From NCBI GenBank assembly GCA_024742755.1, contig JANSXW010000061.1, forward strand, positions 1-34,766: a DNA stretch of 34,766 nucleotides. The letters run 5' to 3'. Every line of letters starts with the position of its first letter. The stretch's first letter is position 1. Below, in pieces: positions 8,693 through 18,900 of the stretch. This DNA comes from a bacterium (GTDB taxonomy: Bacteria; Bacteroidota; Bacteroidia; Chitinophagales; Saprospiraceae). The notes under the pieces are model-generated. The model did no database searches. It had not been told where the DNA came from and saw only the letters and a list, made by a program, of their open reading frames with translations. A program made the translations under genes and the position numbers.

Positions 8693-9229
8693 ATGATCTT
8701 ATCTGATACCCGTATTCTGGAAAGTATTGAGCAGGGAGAGATTGTCATTGAACCCTTTCGCCCCGATTGCCTGGGCACCAACTCCTATGATGTGCACCTG
8801 GGCAAAACGCTGGCCATTTACAAAGATCATATCCTCGACGCAAGGCGGCACAACCGGATTGAGTACCTGGAGATACCGGAAACCGGCTTTGTCCTCCACC
8901 CCAACACCCTGTACCTGGGCGTTACCGAAGAGTATACCGAGACGCACAACTCGGTCCCTTTCCTGGAGGGCAAATCCAGTGTAGGCCGCCTCGGCATCGA
9001 CATCCATGCTACGGCAGGAAAAGGCGACGTTGGCTTTTGCAATACCTGGACGCTTGAGATTTCCTGCACCCACCCTGTCAGGGTCTATGCCGGCATGCCT
9101 ATCGGGCAACTGATATACTTTCAGGTGGAAGGCAGCATTCAAAATTATTACAACAAGAAAGAAAACGCCAAGTACACGGAACGCACCGAAAAGCCCGTCG
9201 AAAGCATGATGTGGCGCAATAAGTTTTAA
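8693..9229 (+). CDS. dcd: dCTP deaminase
   Basis: The 178-residue protein has the family hallmark EGKSSVGRLGIDIHATAG followed by GDVGFCNTWTLEIS. This supplies Arg99 and the catalytic Glu122 (TLE). It is a trimeric cytoplasmic enzyme that deaminates dCTP to dUTP, feeding dTMP synthesis; some relatives also hydrolyse dUTP and I cannot tell which applies. An in-frame TTG at 8675 would add six residues. The ATG at 8693 is preferred because MILSDTRIL is the usual start of this family. It is preceded by 232 nt without a gene, divergent from the unknown secreted protein. No clear promoter or ribosome-binding site stands out. Confidence 0.95.
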   Translation: MILSDTRILESIEQGEIVIEPFRPDCLGTNSYDVHLGKTLAIYKDHILDARRHNRIEYLEIPETGFVLHPNTLYLGVTEEYTETHNSVPFLEGKSSVGRLGIDIHATAGKGDVGFCNTWTLEISCTHPVRVYAGMPIGQLIYFQVEGSIQNYYNKKENAKYTERTEKPVESMMWRNKF

Positions 9230-9427
9230 CCCTCAGAGTGACCACTAAATTCATAGTTTTCGTATTTTTAGGCCTTTAAGCACAAATTTCCTCTACAGTA
9301 TTGGTCGATCTGAATACCCTCAGCTTGACGTCAGCTACTGCCTCAGCACACCTTTTTTGAGAATCGGATTCGAAAAACACCTCCCCCCATTCCGGTAAGC
9401 AGCCGTTGGTTGCCTGCCTTTCCTTTC

Positions 9428-9460
9428 ATTGGTCTCTTCGGGGATAAATGAATAATTGTG
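9428..9460 (+). promoter_or_regulatory. Candidate promoter of the delta-60 repeat gene
   Basis: ATTG (9428-9431) is followed after 21 nt by TAATTGTG (9453-9460), one mismatch from TAnnTTTG. The ATG lies 20 nt further on, a sensible leader length. Both boxes are imperfect. The rest of the 250-nt gap after dcd shows nothing else I can name. Confidence 0.3.
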
Positions 9461-9479
9461 AACAACAAACATAATCCCA

Positions 9480-12227
9480 ATGGTACATCGAATCCTTTGC
9501 CTGGCACTCGCCGGCATGCTGCTGCAATTTTCGGCCGCAGCGCAAACAATTGACCCTGATTTTTCCCCTCTGATCACGCGGCCCGGTGATGTAGAAAAGC
9601 TCCGGCTTCTCCCCGATGGCAAATTTATTGCTGCCGGTTCCTTCACCATGGCCAACCGGATTGAAGAATCAAGTGTAGCCCGTTTTAATCCGGATGGCAC
9701 GCTGGACCAGTCCTTTCAGGCCAGCATTCCTTTCTCGGTTACCGCACTGGCCATTCAGCCGGATGGCAAAGTGATCATCGGCGGCTCCTTCACGGACTCC
9801 AGTACGGATGAGCTCCACATCCTAAGGCTAAATACTGATGGCAGCCAGGACCTGAGTTTTCAGGCCGGAACCATGCCTGCCGGCACCATCAACGATATTG
9901 AAGTTGAGTTTAATGGCACCATTCTCGTGGGCGGTGCCTTTACCATTTTCGATGGCATGCAGGCTCAGGGGCTGGTGCGGTTGAATACGAATGGCAGCCT
10001 GAACCAGATCATCCCATTGAACCCCGGCACCACTATTTTCGTGAGTGACCTGATCACGCAGGTGAACGGGCGTTTTGCCATTGGCGGCACGATTGTCGGT
10101 GGCCCCAACGGGCCGGAAGGGTACATCAGCTACCGGACCTACAACGGGCAGCCTGTCAACAACTTCACCTTTTCTTCTGACCTCCCGGGCGTCAACAACT
10201 TCATGACCTCTATCCGGGATATCGCCCTGGATAATCTGGGGCGTATTGTACTGACCTCAAGCACCTTTCTGGTCCGGTACGCGGTGGTGGTCCTCAATGT
10301 GGATGGCAGCATCAACAACTGGAGCGACATCTTCGGCATTCCTATGGCACTGGCGCTTTCTCCGGATGGCGACATCATGATTGCCGGTGAGTTTAATAAC
10401 ACCAACGCCGTACACCGGTATGTGCCCAACGCAGGCTTAGACTACTACAATTTTGGTGCCGGAGCAGATGGCGTCATCCGGCAGTTGGCCTTTTATCAGG
10501 ATGGCAGCTATGTTATCGGTGGCAACTTCAGTGCCTTCAACGGGCAGCCAATGCTGGGCCTGGCTCATTTTGACGAACAGGGCATTCCGGACCTCGCTTT
10601 TGACGCCATGCTCGAACGGCCGGGCCGTATCAACTCCATTGCCCGCTACGATGACAACCGCGTCTGCATAGGTGGCGATTTTGCGATGGTCGGAGACATG
10701 CATAGCGTCAACATCGCCCGCCTGATGCTGAGTGACGGCAGTATTGACCCCGCTTTCAACAGCCCGAATATCAGTTACCGGAATACCATCAATACGGTGG
10801 CGGTGGATACCGAAGGGCGTATGCTGCTGGGTGGCACCAACAATGCCACAGGCAACAGCATGGGGCAGTCCCCTCTGCTCCGGCTTGCGCCAAGCGGGTC
10901 TATTGACCCCGCCTTCACCGTCAGCCCGCTCCCACTGGGCGACATTCTGCACATCCTGCCGCTGCCCGGCGGACAAGTCCTGACCGGTGGCGACTTTACG
11001 GTATTCGATCCGGGGATCGTCGCCCAAAATTTTGCCCTGTACAACTTCAATGGCACGCTGAATGAAGCCTTTTCTGACCGGATCAGCGGGGAAGCCGGTG
11101 GGCTGTTCCGGCGGGCCGACGGCCGCATTCTGATTGGCGGGAAAAATGTCAGCCTGGACGGAGGGGCTGCCTCTGCCTTGCTGCAACTCACCGCCAGCCT
11201 GCAGCATGATCCCACTTTCAATGCACCGGCCAATCTGGTTTGCACCGGCGACTGCCAGCTCAGCTTTGCAGAGCAGCCTGACGGAGCATTGCTGCTAGCC
11301 GGGCAGTTTGCGGTCGGGCCGGACTCCTGCCTGACCCGGCTGCTGCCGAATGGACAACCTGACCCTGCCTTCGGCTTGCCTGGCTTCTTTAGCTCAGCAA
11401 CCGAAGAAGAGGAAGGCGCCCCTGCCTTTGTCGGGCTGCTCGCCAATGAAAGCATTCTCGCGGTTGGCCCTGTGGATTCCATCGGGAATACCCCCATCCC
11501 GCAAATGGTCCTGCTGGAAAACAACGGGCTGCTCCTTGAGACACTCGATGAGGAAGGCTTTGAAACGCAGCGCATTCGTACCGCGTTGGTGCTGGATGAA
11601 AACACCTTCCTCATCGGTGGGCAGCTGGAAGATGCCGCACGGCCTAACCACTACGGGCTGGCCCGGGTAAGCGTACCGATTGTCATCGAAGGCTTGATTC
11701 GCGGGCAGGTCCGCACGAAGACCGGCGAACCCATCGTGGGCGCAATCGTAACCCTCAGCGGCAGCGCGAACGGCAGCACGCTGACGGACAACAACGGAGA
11801 ATTTGGCTTTATCCACCTCGAAGCCGGGCTGCCTTATTCCGTGACAGTCAGCCTGGATGAACAGCCCTTCAACGGCGTATCCACCTTCGACCTGATCCTT
11901 ATCAATCAGCACATCCTTGGCATTCAGCCCTTTAGTGACCCTTACAACTACCTGGCTGCAGATATCAACAACACCAGTTCGATAACCATTCTCGACATGA
12001 TTGGCATACGGCGGGCGATACTGGGGCAGGTCAGCTCCCTGGGCAACAGCCCAAGCTGGAAATTCCTGACGGCAGACTATAGTTTCCCCAACCCGCAAAA
12101 CCCGTGGCTGGAAGCCTTACCAACCGCCATTAATATCGATGAATTGCCTTCAACCGGTGTGACCGATGCAGACTTCATCGGCATAAAGATGGGAGACATC
12201 AACGGTGACGCCGACCCCGGCAACTAA
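9480..12227 (+). CDS. Secreted delta-60 repeat beta-propeller protein with dockerin-like tail
   Basis: The 915-residue product has a signal peptide (MVHRILCLALAGMLLQ to SAAAQ). It then has more than ten delta-60 (DUF5122) repeats, seen as recurring LxxDGKxIxxGxF and variants such as IQPDGKVIIGGSF and ALSPDGDIMIAGEF. These form beta-propellers. From about residue 740 there is a carboxypeptidase-regulatory-like beta-sandwich (RGQVRTKTGEPIVGAIVTL). It is followed by a dockerin-like segment with Ca-binding-type loops (AADINNTSSITILDMIGIRR and MGDINGDAD). Such tails are widespread in Bacteroidota without cohesins. There is no T9SS FPNP domain at the end, so the export route beyond the Sec signal is unclear. 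A strong terminator follows, so the gene is probably a single transcription unit. Confidence 0.9.
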   Translation: MVHRILCLALAGMLLQFSAAAQTIDPDFSPLITRPGDVEKLRLLPDGKFIAAGSFTMANRIEESSVARFNPDGTLDQSFQASIPFSVTALAIQPDGKVIIGGSFTDSSTDELHILRLNTDGSQDLSFQAGTMPAGTINDIEVEFNGTILVGGAFTIFDGMQAQGLVRLNTNGSLNQIIPLNPGTTIFVSDLITQVNGRFAIGGTIVGGPNGPEGYISYRTYNGQPVNNFTFSSDLPGVNNFMTSIRDIALDNLGRIVLTSSTFLVRYAVVVLNVDGSINNWSDIFGIPMALALSPDGDIMIAGEFNNTNAVHRYVPNAGLDYYNFGAGADGVIRQLAFYQDGSYVIGGNFSAFNGQPMLGLAHFDEQGIPDLAFDAMLERPGRINSIARYDDNRVCIGGDFAMVGDMHSVNIARLMLSDGSIDPAFNSPNISYRNTINTVAVDTEGRMLLGGTNNATGNSMGQSPLLRLAPSGSIDPAFTVSPLPLGDILHILPLPGGQVLTGGDFTVFDPGIVAQNFALYNFNGTLNEAFSDRISGEAGGLFRRADGRILIGGKNVSLDGGAASALLQLTASLQHDPTFNAPANLVCTGDCQLSFAEQPDGALLLAGQFAVGPDSCLTRLLPNGQPDPAFGLPGFFSSATEEEEGAPAFVGLLANESILAVGPVDSIGNTPIPQMVLLENNGLLLETLDEEGFETQRIRTALVLDENTFLIGGQLEDAARPNHYGLARVSVPIVIEGLIRGQVRTKTGEPIVGAIVTLSGSANGSTLTDNNGEFGFIHLEAGLPYSVTVSLDEQPFNGVSTFDLILINQHILGIQPFSDPYNYLAADINNTSSITILDMIGIRRAILGQVSSLGNSPSWKFLTADYSFPNPQNPWLEALPTAINIDELPSTGVTDADFIGIKMGDINGDADPGN

Positions 12228-12249
12228 ATTTCACTCCATCAACAGCATC

Positions 12250-12290
12250 CCGGGCAGGAAATCACGATGTTTTCCTGCCCGGTTTTTTAT
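12250..12290 (+). terminator. Intrinsic terminator after delta-60 repeat gene
   Basis: A perfect 12-bp stem, CCGGGCAGGAAA (12250-12261) with TTTCCTGCCCGG (12271-12282), a 9-nt loop, and a run of six T starting at 12283. It lies about 20 nt after the stop at 12227. Confidence 0.92.
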
Positions 12291-12353
12291 TTCTCTTTGA
12301 TCGCGCTATCTTGATCCCGTCCAGGCAAAAAAGCAGCAGGCAAACGAATTTTT

Positions 12354-15300
12354 ATGAATTTACGCATTATCTCCGCCGGCGCAGGCAGTGGCAAGACCTA
12401 TCGCCTTACGCAGGAAATGACAGCACTTCTGGAAAAAGAGGTTCGCGCCAGTGGCATTATCGCTACGACCTTCACCAATAAGGCCGCCGCAGAGCTGCAG
12501 GAACGGGTACGCGTCAGCCTGCTGGCCAAGGGCCGGACTGCCGAAGCGGATCAGCTGAGCAATGCCATGATCGGGACCGTCCATAGCCTGGGCGTCCGGT
12601 TGTTGCAGCGGTTTGCTTTTGAGGCAGGTGTTTCTCCACAGGTAGATATTATCGCCGATGAGGATCAGCAGCAGCTTTTCAACCAATCGCTGGCAACCGT
12701 ACTGACGGAGGAGCGGGTAGACCAGATGGAAGCCCTGAGCGAACGGCTCGGCCTGACGGCCCAAAGCTATAGCGACTGGCGCCATGTGCTCAAACAGCTC
12801 ACTGAGATCATCCGCTCCAATAATTTCCCGGCGGAGGTTATAACGGAGAGCAAGGCCAAATCCGTACAGACTTTCCTTGCCCTCCTCGGCGACCCCAAAC
12901 CGCTGCAGGGTGAAAGCTATGAAGACCGGTTGCGCACCTTGCTTCAGGCCACCATCTCCAGGCTGGAGCACAATGAGGACCACACCAAAAAGACGCAAAG
13001 CGCGGTAAGTACCCTCAAGGGTATGCAACGCACTTTAGAAAACCGCGGGCACCTGTTCTGGCATGAGTGGGCCAAAATATCGAAGCTCGGCGTGGGCGCC
13101 AAAAGCCGGGAGGATACTGAAGATCTCTTGGAATTCGCCTACCAGCACTATCAGCACCCCGGGTTCCACCGCGACATAAAGGACTTCACGTACCTCCTGT
13201 TCGACCTGGCGCAGGCAGCCATTGAGGAGTTTGACCAATACAAGAAAAAACGGGGGCTGATCGACTACACCGACATGGAAACACTGGTCAATCAGCTTTT
13301 GGACCAGCCCACGATCAAAGCCGTCCTAAAAGCAGAGATTGACCTTTTGATGGTCGACGAGTTCCAGGATACCAGCCCCATTCAGCTTGAAATTTTCCTA
13401 AAACTCTCCCGCATTGCCCGCTACTCTGTATGGGTGGGTGACCCCAAGCAATCGATCTACGGCTTCAGGGGGGCAGACCCGGAGCTGATGCAAGCCATCA
13501 TTCAGCAGCAGGGCGGCATTGACCCCAGGGATATTCAGGAGTTCTCCTGGCGATCCCGCGAATTGATTGTCAACACTACCAACGCCCTGTTCACCAAAGC
13601 CTTCCCTGACCTTCCTCAGAAGCAGGTTGCCCTGAAGGCTAAGCGCTGCCGGGATGGCACCCACAACCCAGACTGCAATAACGATGGGCCCGAACCTGCC
13701 GAGCTGGGCTATCCGCTGATCCACTGGCATTTTATGCAGGAGGAAGGCAAACGCGCCCCCGGCCGCCCGTGGATGGAAAACTGCCTGGCCGACACCCTGC
13801 GGGAGTGGTTGGACAAAGGGCACTATACCGTCCCGAAATCAGGTGGCCCGCCCCGGCAGGTACGCCCCGGCGATGTGGCAATCCTTTGCCGGTCCAACAA
13901 CAATTGCCAGGCCATGGCGGAAGCCCTGCACAAGGCCGGCCTCAAAGCGGCCATCTCAAGAGCCGGGCTACTGCGTACGGCAGAGGCGCGCTATATCCTG
14001 GCTTGCCTGAAATACCTGATCAACCCCTACGACGACTTATCGGTAGCGGAAATACTAATGCTTTATGGCAGCCATGACCTGGAAGCGATCGTTGAAAGCC
14101 GGCTCAGTTACGTCGCGGCCCGGGAAGCCCGGGAGAAAGGGCTCCAACCCTGGGAGTCAGAATCCGAAATCATCCAACAGTTAAAAGGCCTGCGCAAAAA
14201 TACCCTGGAGCTTTCCAGCGCGGAAACCCTGGATTTGCTTATGGAGCGGCTGCAGGTCAGGCGTACCGTTGCCCGCTGGGGGAATACCCGTCAGCGTTTG
14301 AGCAACGTAGACGTGCTGCGGCAATACGCCCTTCAGTACGAATCGGCCTGCAACCGGATGCACTCGGCGGCTTCTACCGGTGGCTTCCTGCTCTGGCTGA
14401 ATGCGCTGGAAAAAGATGGGAACGACCTGCAGGGTTCCGGTGAAGGGCCCGATGCGGTGAACGTGCTGACCTACCACCGCAGCAAAGGGCTGGAATGGCC
14501 GGTTGTCATTTGCCACGACCTGGAAAACAACCTCAGAGCCGATCCCTGGGGCATAGACATCATCTCGGAGACCGATCAGGTGGACCTCGACAACGTGCTC
14601 GGCGGGCGCTGGCTTCGGTATTGGGTAAACCCATACGACAAACAGTACAAAAACACCTATTGGGACGAGCAACTGCAAAGCAGCCCGGCCAGTGCCAGAG
14701 CCCGAAAGCAGGCCCTTGCAGAAGAAGCCCGGCTGCTCTATGTGGGCATAACCCGCGCGCGGGACTACCTTATTTTCCCCACCCGCGAAAGCCCGGCCAA
14801 ATGGCTCAACCGGACCTGGCACGCCGGAGAGGAAGCCCACCCCACCCTTGAGCCCGGCAATGTGGAAACCCCGTGGAGCTGGGCAGATGAATTTATTAAC
14901 ATCGAAGCAGAGATTTTTACCTATGAGAGAAGCTTTGAACCCGCCGGAACAGACACTGCTGAAGCCATAACTTTCCTCAGCCCGCCTCCCGGGCCAGGTG
15001 AGCATGGGTATTTTGACTATCTCTTCCCGCAGGATCAGGTGGAAGACGCCCGGGTACACCCGCTGCCGGCTTATGCCTATGCTACGCCCCTGCCTTTGTC
15101 TGAGGGAGAAGACCGCATCGCCGCACTGCGCGCAGTCACCGCTTTTTTGTTTGCCGATCAGCCGCACCACGATACGGCCCGCCGGACGGACGCTGCACTG
15201 CGGTTCCTCCAACGGTACGAGCTGGAGCACCTGCCTGCCCGTACGATATTGCAGCAAGCCGATGCCTGGCACAAGGGCCTCGACCGTCAATTCCGGCCCC

Positions 15301-15590
15301 AGGGCCACTACCGGCAGTACCCATTGCATTTCTTTTACAAGGGCCGGCTTTTTCAGGATTACCTGCACCACCTGATCCTGAATCCCGATGAAGCCATCAT
15401 CATACAGCACCTTCGGCATGACCAGAACGACCGCAAAAAACTGGGTACTGTGGCGCAACGCAAAATGGGTGGCTGGGCCTTTCTGGCGATGCGTGGCATC
15501 AAGGCTGTACTTGGGCAGCCCCGGGTCCGTTGCCTGATCCACTTTCCGCTAAGTGGCCAATGGGTGGAACTGGAGGAGGAAAACGCCTGA
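12354..15590 (+). CDS. AddA-like UvrD/Rep-family (SF1A) helicase with degenerate nuclease domain
   Basis: The 1,078-residue protein shows the SF1A motifs in order. They are Walker A AGAGSGKT (8-15), TFTNKAAAELQERV, Walker B DEFQDTSPIQ (about 334), VGDPKQSIYGFRGAD (about 361), SWRSRELI, TYHRSKGLEWP (about 706) and EEARLLYVGITRARDY (about 791). This is the AddA/RecB branch, which unwinds DNA ends for recombination repair, normally with a partner (AddB) and a C-terminal PD-(D/E)XK nuclease. Here the last 100 residues have the shape of that nuclease. However, where AddA has GxID and DYKT this protein reads GRLFQDYLHHLIL and IIIQHLRHD, so the catalytic D and K appear lost. No addB-like gene is adjacent. 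It starts 63 nt after a terminator and is likely transcribed on its own. Confidence 0.9.
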   Translation: MNLRIISAGAGSGKTYRLTQEMTALLEKEVRASGIIATTFTNKAAAELQERVRVSLLAKGRTAEADQLSNAMIGTVHSLGVRLLQRFAFEAGVSPQVDIIADEDQQQLFNQSLATVLTEERVDQMEALSERLGLTAQSYSDWRHVLKQLTEIIRSNNFPAEVITESKAKSVQTFLALLGDPKPLQGESYEDRLRTLLQATISRLEHNEDHTKKTQSAVSTLKGMQRTLENRGHLFWHEWAKISKLGVGAKSREDTEDLLEFAYQHYQHPGFHRDIKDFTYLLFDLAQAAIEEFDQYKKKRGLIDYTDMETLVNQLLDQPTIKAVLKAEIDLLMVDEFQDTSPIQLEIFLKLSRIARYSVWVGDPKQSIYGFRGADPELMQAIIQQQGGIDPRDIQEFSWRSRELIVNTTNALFTKAFPDLPQKQVALKAKRCRDGTHNPDCNNDGPEPAELGYPLIHWHFMQEEGKRAPGRPWMENCLADTLREWLDKGHYTVPKSGGPPRQVRPGDVAILCRSNNNCQAMAEALHKAGLKAAISRAGLLRTAEARYILACLKYLINPYDDLSVAEILMLYGSHDLEAIVESRLSYVAAREAREKGLQPWESESEIIQQLKGLRKNTLELSSAETLDLLMERLQVRRTVARWGNTRQRLSNVDVLRQYALQYESACNRMHSAASTGGFLLWLNALEKDGNDLQGSGEGPDAVNVLTYHRSKGLEWPVVICHDLENNLRADPWGIDIISETDQVDLDNVLGGRWLRYWVNPYDKQYKNTYWDEQLQSSPASARARKQALAEEARLLYVGITRARDYLIFPTRESPAKWLNRTWHAGEEAHPTLEPGNVETPWSWADEFINIEAEIFTYERSFEPAGTDTAEAITFLSPPPGPGEHGYFDYLFPQDQVEDARVHPLPAYAYATPLPLSEGEDRIAALRAVTAFLFADQPHHDTARRTDAALRFLQRYELEHLPARTILQQADAWHKGLDRQFRPQGHYRQYPLHFFYKGRLFQDYLHHLILNPDEAIIIQHLRHDQNDRKKLGTVAQRKMGGWAFLAMRGIKAVLGQPRVRCLIHFPLSGQWVELEEENA

Positions 15591-15647
15591 AAGTGCCTCT
15601 TTTCTACCAACGACCGCCATATGCCGACAAACAATATTGACATCTTC

Positions 15648-15679
15648 TTTACAGGAATAGGTGAATACTAGTAAATTTG
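15648..15679 (+). promoter_or_regulatory. Candidate Bacteroidota promoter ahead of the protease cluster
   Basis: TTTA (15648-15651), a 20-nt spacer and a perfect -7 box TAAATTTG (15672-15679). It lies 240 nt before the ATG of the first metalloprotease, in the 328-nt gap after the helicase. If used it would give a leader of about 230 nt, which could carry the small frame at 15746-15922. A second, weaker start close to the gene is also possible. Confidence 0.4.
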
Positions 15680-15745
15680 TGTCTATTCATTAGGAAGCAG
15701 CCCGCTGATTGCCAAACTTTATTGCCTGAAACCGGGACTTTCCCA

Positions 15746-15922
15746 ATGAGCCGTACTTATTCTGAGGCCGGCACACCGGGAGCGCCCTTATTTAAGAAGC
15801 CCTCAAAACAACCCACTGAAAGTAAGACGAAACTGCGCCGGACAACGTGCAGCAATTATATCATCAGGCCGGGCCCTGAATTTATTGATCAAGGTCAATG
15901 CAGAACAACTGTAGAATTATGA
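15746..15922 (+). CDS. Possible small ORF coupled to metalloprotease 1
   Basis: An ATG at 15746 opens a 58-codon frame whose TGA (15920-15922) overlaps the protease ATG (15919-15921) as ATGA, the layout of translational coupling. The peptide is basic (LFKKPSKQP, KTKLRR) and has no signal, membrane span or domain I recognise. A promoter-like match lies upstream. The composition does not argue strongly for coding, and the second protease copy lacks this frame, so chance is quite possible. Confidence 0.18.
   Translation: MSRTYSEAGTPGAPLFKKPSKQPTESKTKLRRTTCSNYIIRPGPEFIDQGQCRTTVEL
15883..15921 (+). repeat. Upstream block shared with protease copy 2 (copy A)
   Basis: The 39 nt ending at the start codon of protease 1 match 19648-19686 ahead of protease 2, with the same order of parts: a TTGAT box, AAGG or TAGG, an ATG-CAG core, then AACTGTAGAA one to three bases before ATGAA. 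The duplication that made the two genes thus seems to have included the start region, and the block may hold shared control signals. Confidence 0.55.
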
Positions 15923-18900
15923 AATCATTGTTTACTTTTCTCCTTAGTTTTTTCGCCCTGGGCTTTGCCGGGGCACAGTCCAGTTTTTGGACAGACGTTA
16001 GCGAACAACGCATCATGCTCCCTGTGGAGTCTGAAGTTGCGATCACCGCAACCCAATACCGCACATTGGCACTGGAATATGAGCCTTTTGTTCAACAGCT
16101 TGCCGATGCGCCGCTTGCATTCACAGCAGCGGCCCAAAATGCGCCTGCTGAAATTGCACTCCCGCTTCCGGATGGCACGATTGAGACGTTTGAAGTGGCA
16201 GAGTCAAGAATCATGGCACCTGAGCTGGCCGCAAAGTACCCCTACATCAAAGCTTACACTGCCATCAGCAAGGACCGCCCGCTCGTTACGGCACGCTTCG
16301 AGGTCACGACCAAAGGGATCAGCGCAGGGATCAATACCCCTGAGGGCCGTGTGCATGTGGAGCCTTATGCTTCTCATCAGAACCGGTACTTCATCAGCTA
16401 CTACAAACGCCATCAGCAGCTGGAAGAAATGCCTGAGCTCACTTGTGGCTTTGACAACCACGCTGAAGAGATGATGGCTGAAGCCCATCAGGAGCGTACC
16501 CGGGAGTCAGAAGAACTATCCTTCCGCAGCACTACAGGTGCAGCACTGCCATTGCGCACCTACCGCATGGCACTGGTCTGCACAGGGGAGTTCGCGCAGG
16601 GGCAGGGCGGCACACTCGATGATGTCATGAGTGCTTACGCTGTGGCCCTCAACCGGATGAATGAGGTTTTCCAGTCAGAAGTCTCCGTAACGATGGAGCT
16701 CATCCCCGATAATGATGAACTGATCCACCTTGACCCCGGCACAGACCCTTTCAACAACGCAAACATGGGAGGTGCCCTGCTTGGCCAAAATCAGGACTTC
16801 CTGAATGGCGCGGTTGGGTTGAACAACTTTGATATCGGCCACATTTTCACCGGTGGCTGTACGGACGTAGGCGGTGTCGTGAGTGGTGCAGTATGCACGC
16901 CCGGCAAAGGACGGGGCGTGACCTGCTTTTCCTTTAGCAACGTCGTCGCCATCGTGGACCGGATTGTTACGCACGAGGTTGGCCATCAGTTCTCTGCTGG
17001 CCACAGCTGGAATAACTGCCCGGGCATCCTGGAGCAGCTGTCCAGTTCCAATGCCTACGAGCCAGGCAGTGGCAGCACCATTATGTCTTACGCCGGCTCT
17101 TGTGGCAACCAGAATATTGTCACCAACAATGACGACTATTACAACATCGGCTCTCTGGAAGACTTCATTGGTTTTTCACGACAGGGTACCGGGTCTACCT
17201 GCGGAACAGAAACCATTACGGACAACCACGAGCCCGTCATACAGATGGACTATGAGGATGGCTTCTTCATCCCCATCTCCACGCCGTTTGTATTGAGTGC
17301 ATCGGCTACCGATGAAGACGGAGACAACCTGACCTACGTATGGGAGCAGTTTGACCTCGGACCGGTATCTCCAATTGGCGAGCCCTTTGGCAATGCGCCG
17401 CTTTTCCGGACTTTCGCGCCTTCACCCTCAGGCCACACCAGGACCTTCCCTCGCCTCAATAAGATTATCAATAACAACTATGATGCTTCCGAGGTACTCC
17501 CCACGTACAGCCGGGATATGACCTTCCAGTTTGTCGTACGCGACAACAACGTCAACCACGGTTCCGCCGTTTGGCAACCTGTCGCATTCAAGGCAGACGA
17601 AACGGCCGGCCCTTTTGTGGTCCTGACCGGCAATGAAAACGGGTTCAGCTGGACCGGAGGAGACTACCGCGAAGTGACCTGGGATGTGGCCAACACCACC
17701 AACGCGCGCGTCAACTGCCAGTATGTAGATGTGCTGCTCTCGGTGGATGGTGGTTTCACCTATCCGTACACCCTGCTGGAAGCAACGCCAAACGATGGCT
17801 CGGCTTTTGTAGATGTACCAGACATCGCCACCGAAGACGCCCGTATCCGCATACAGGCCTCTGATAATATTTTCTTCGATATCAACGACTTTGACTTTAC
17901 GATTGAGGCAGCTACCGAGCCGGGCTACGCCATGAGTGTGGCACCGGCTACGTTCCCATTGGTATGCCTGCCAAGCGAAGCGCTGAGCATCGAAATCAGC
18001 ACCAGTGCTATCCTTGGATTCGATACGACCCTGATGCTAAGCCTTGTAGGCGAGCTACCGGCGGGCTCTTCTGCTACCTTCACCTCCGATACACTAGCCG
18101 TAGGCGCTTCAACCTTCCTGAACCTGGACATCGCTCCCAGCCAGGGCAGAGATACCCTTGACCTTCTTGTGCAGGCGATGATTCCCGGTGTGGATACTTC
18201 CTTCCGGGAAATTCGGGTGATCACCTTGTCCAGCGATTATTCGGAGCTTGAAATGCTCACGCCCGTTGATGGCGAATCCGGCATCGTTTTCAGTACAGAT
18301 TTCAGCTGGATGGACGTTTCCAGCGCCGACCGTTATGATATTCAGATTGCAACGAGCCCCACTTTTGAGGAAGAGACCATTTTTGAGGAGGCTTTCGGGC
18401 TCACCGCAGCAACCTACCAGCCGGACGGTTTCTTTGAGCAGAACCAACTGTACTTCTGGCGAATACGCCCGGAAAACGACTGTGGCTTGGGGGAATACCT
18501 GGACCCTATTGCTTTCCGGACTTCCAGTGTGGACTGTGAAAACAACCTGCCGGTAGACCTGCCCGTTAACCTCTCCAACAACCCTGGGGTGCGGACTTCA
18601 AAGATTTTCGTTACGGAAAGTGGCACCATCAGTGACATCAACATAGATGAGCTGGAGATCCCCTATCAAACAGTCAACGTATTGAAGGTGACCATTATTA
18701 GCCCGGCTTCGACCAGAGTGGTCCTGTTTGACCAATCCTGCTTCGGCTCTCCATTGCTTCGGGCTTCTTTCGATGACGAAGCCCCGAACCCGATTGCCTG
18801 CCCTCCTATTACGACCATTCCGGTGAAGCCGCATGAGCCGCTCTCTGCTTTTGACGGAGAGGACACGTTTGGGGAATGGACGCTGGAAATTGAGATCCTT

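Noticed and set aside
14181..15542. 453-codon minus-strand frame
   Set aside because: Antisense shadow of the helicase gene, which has all SF1A motifs in the plus frame.
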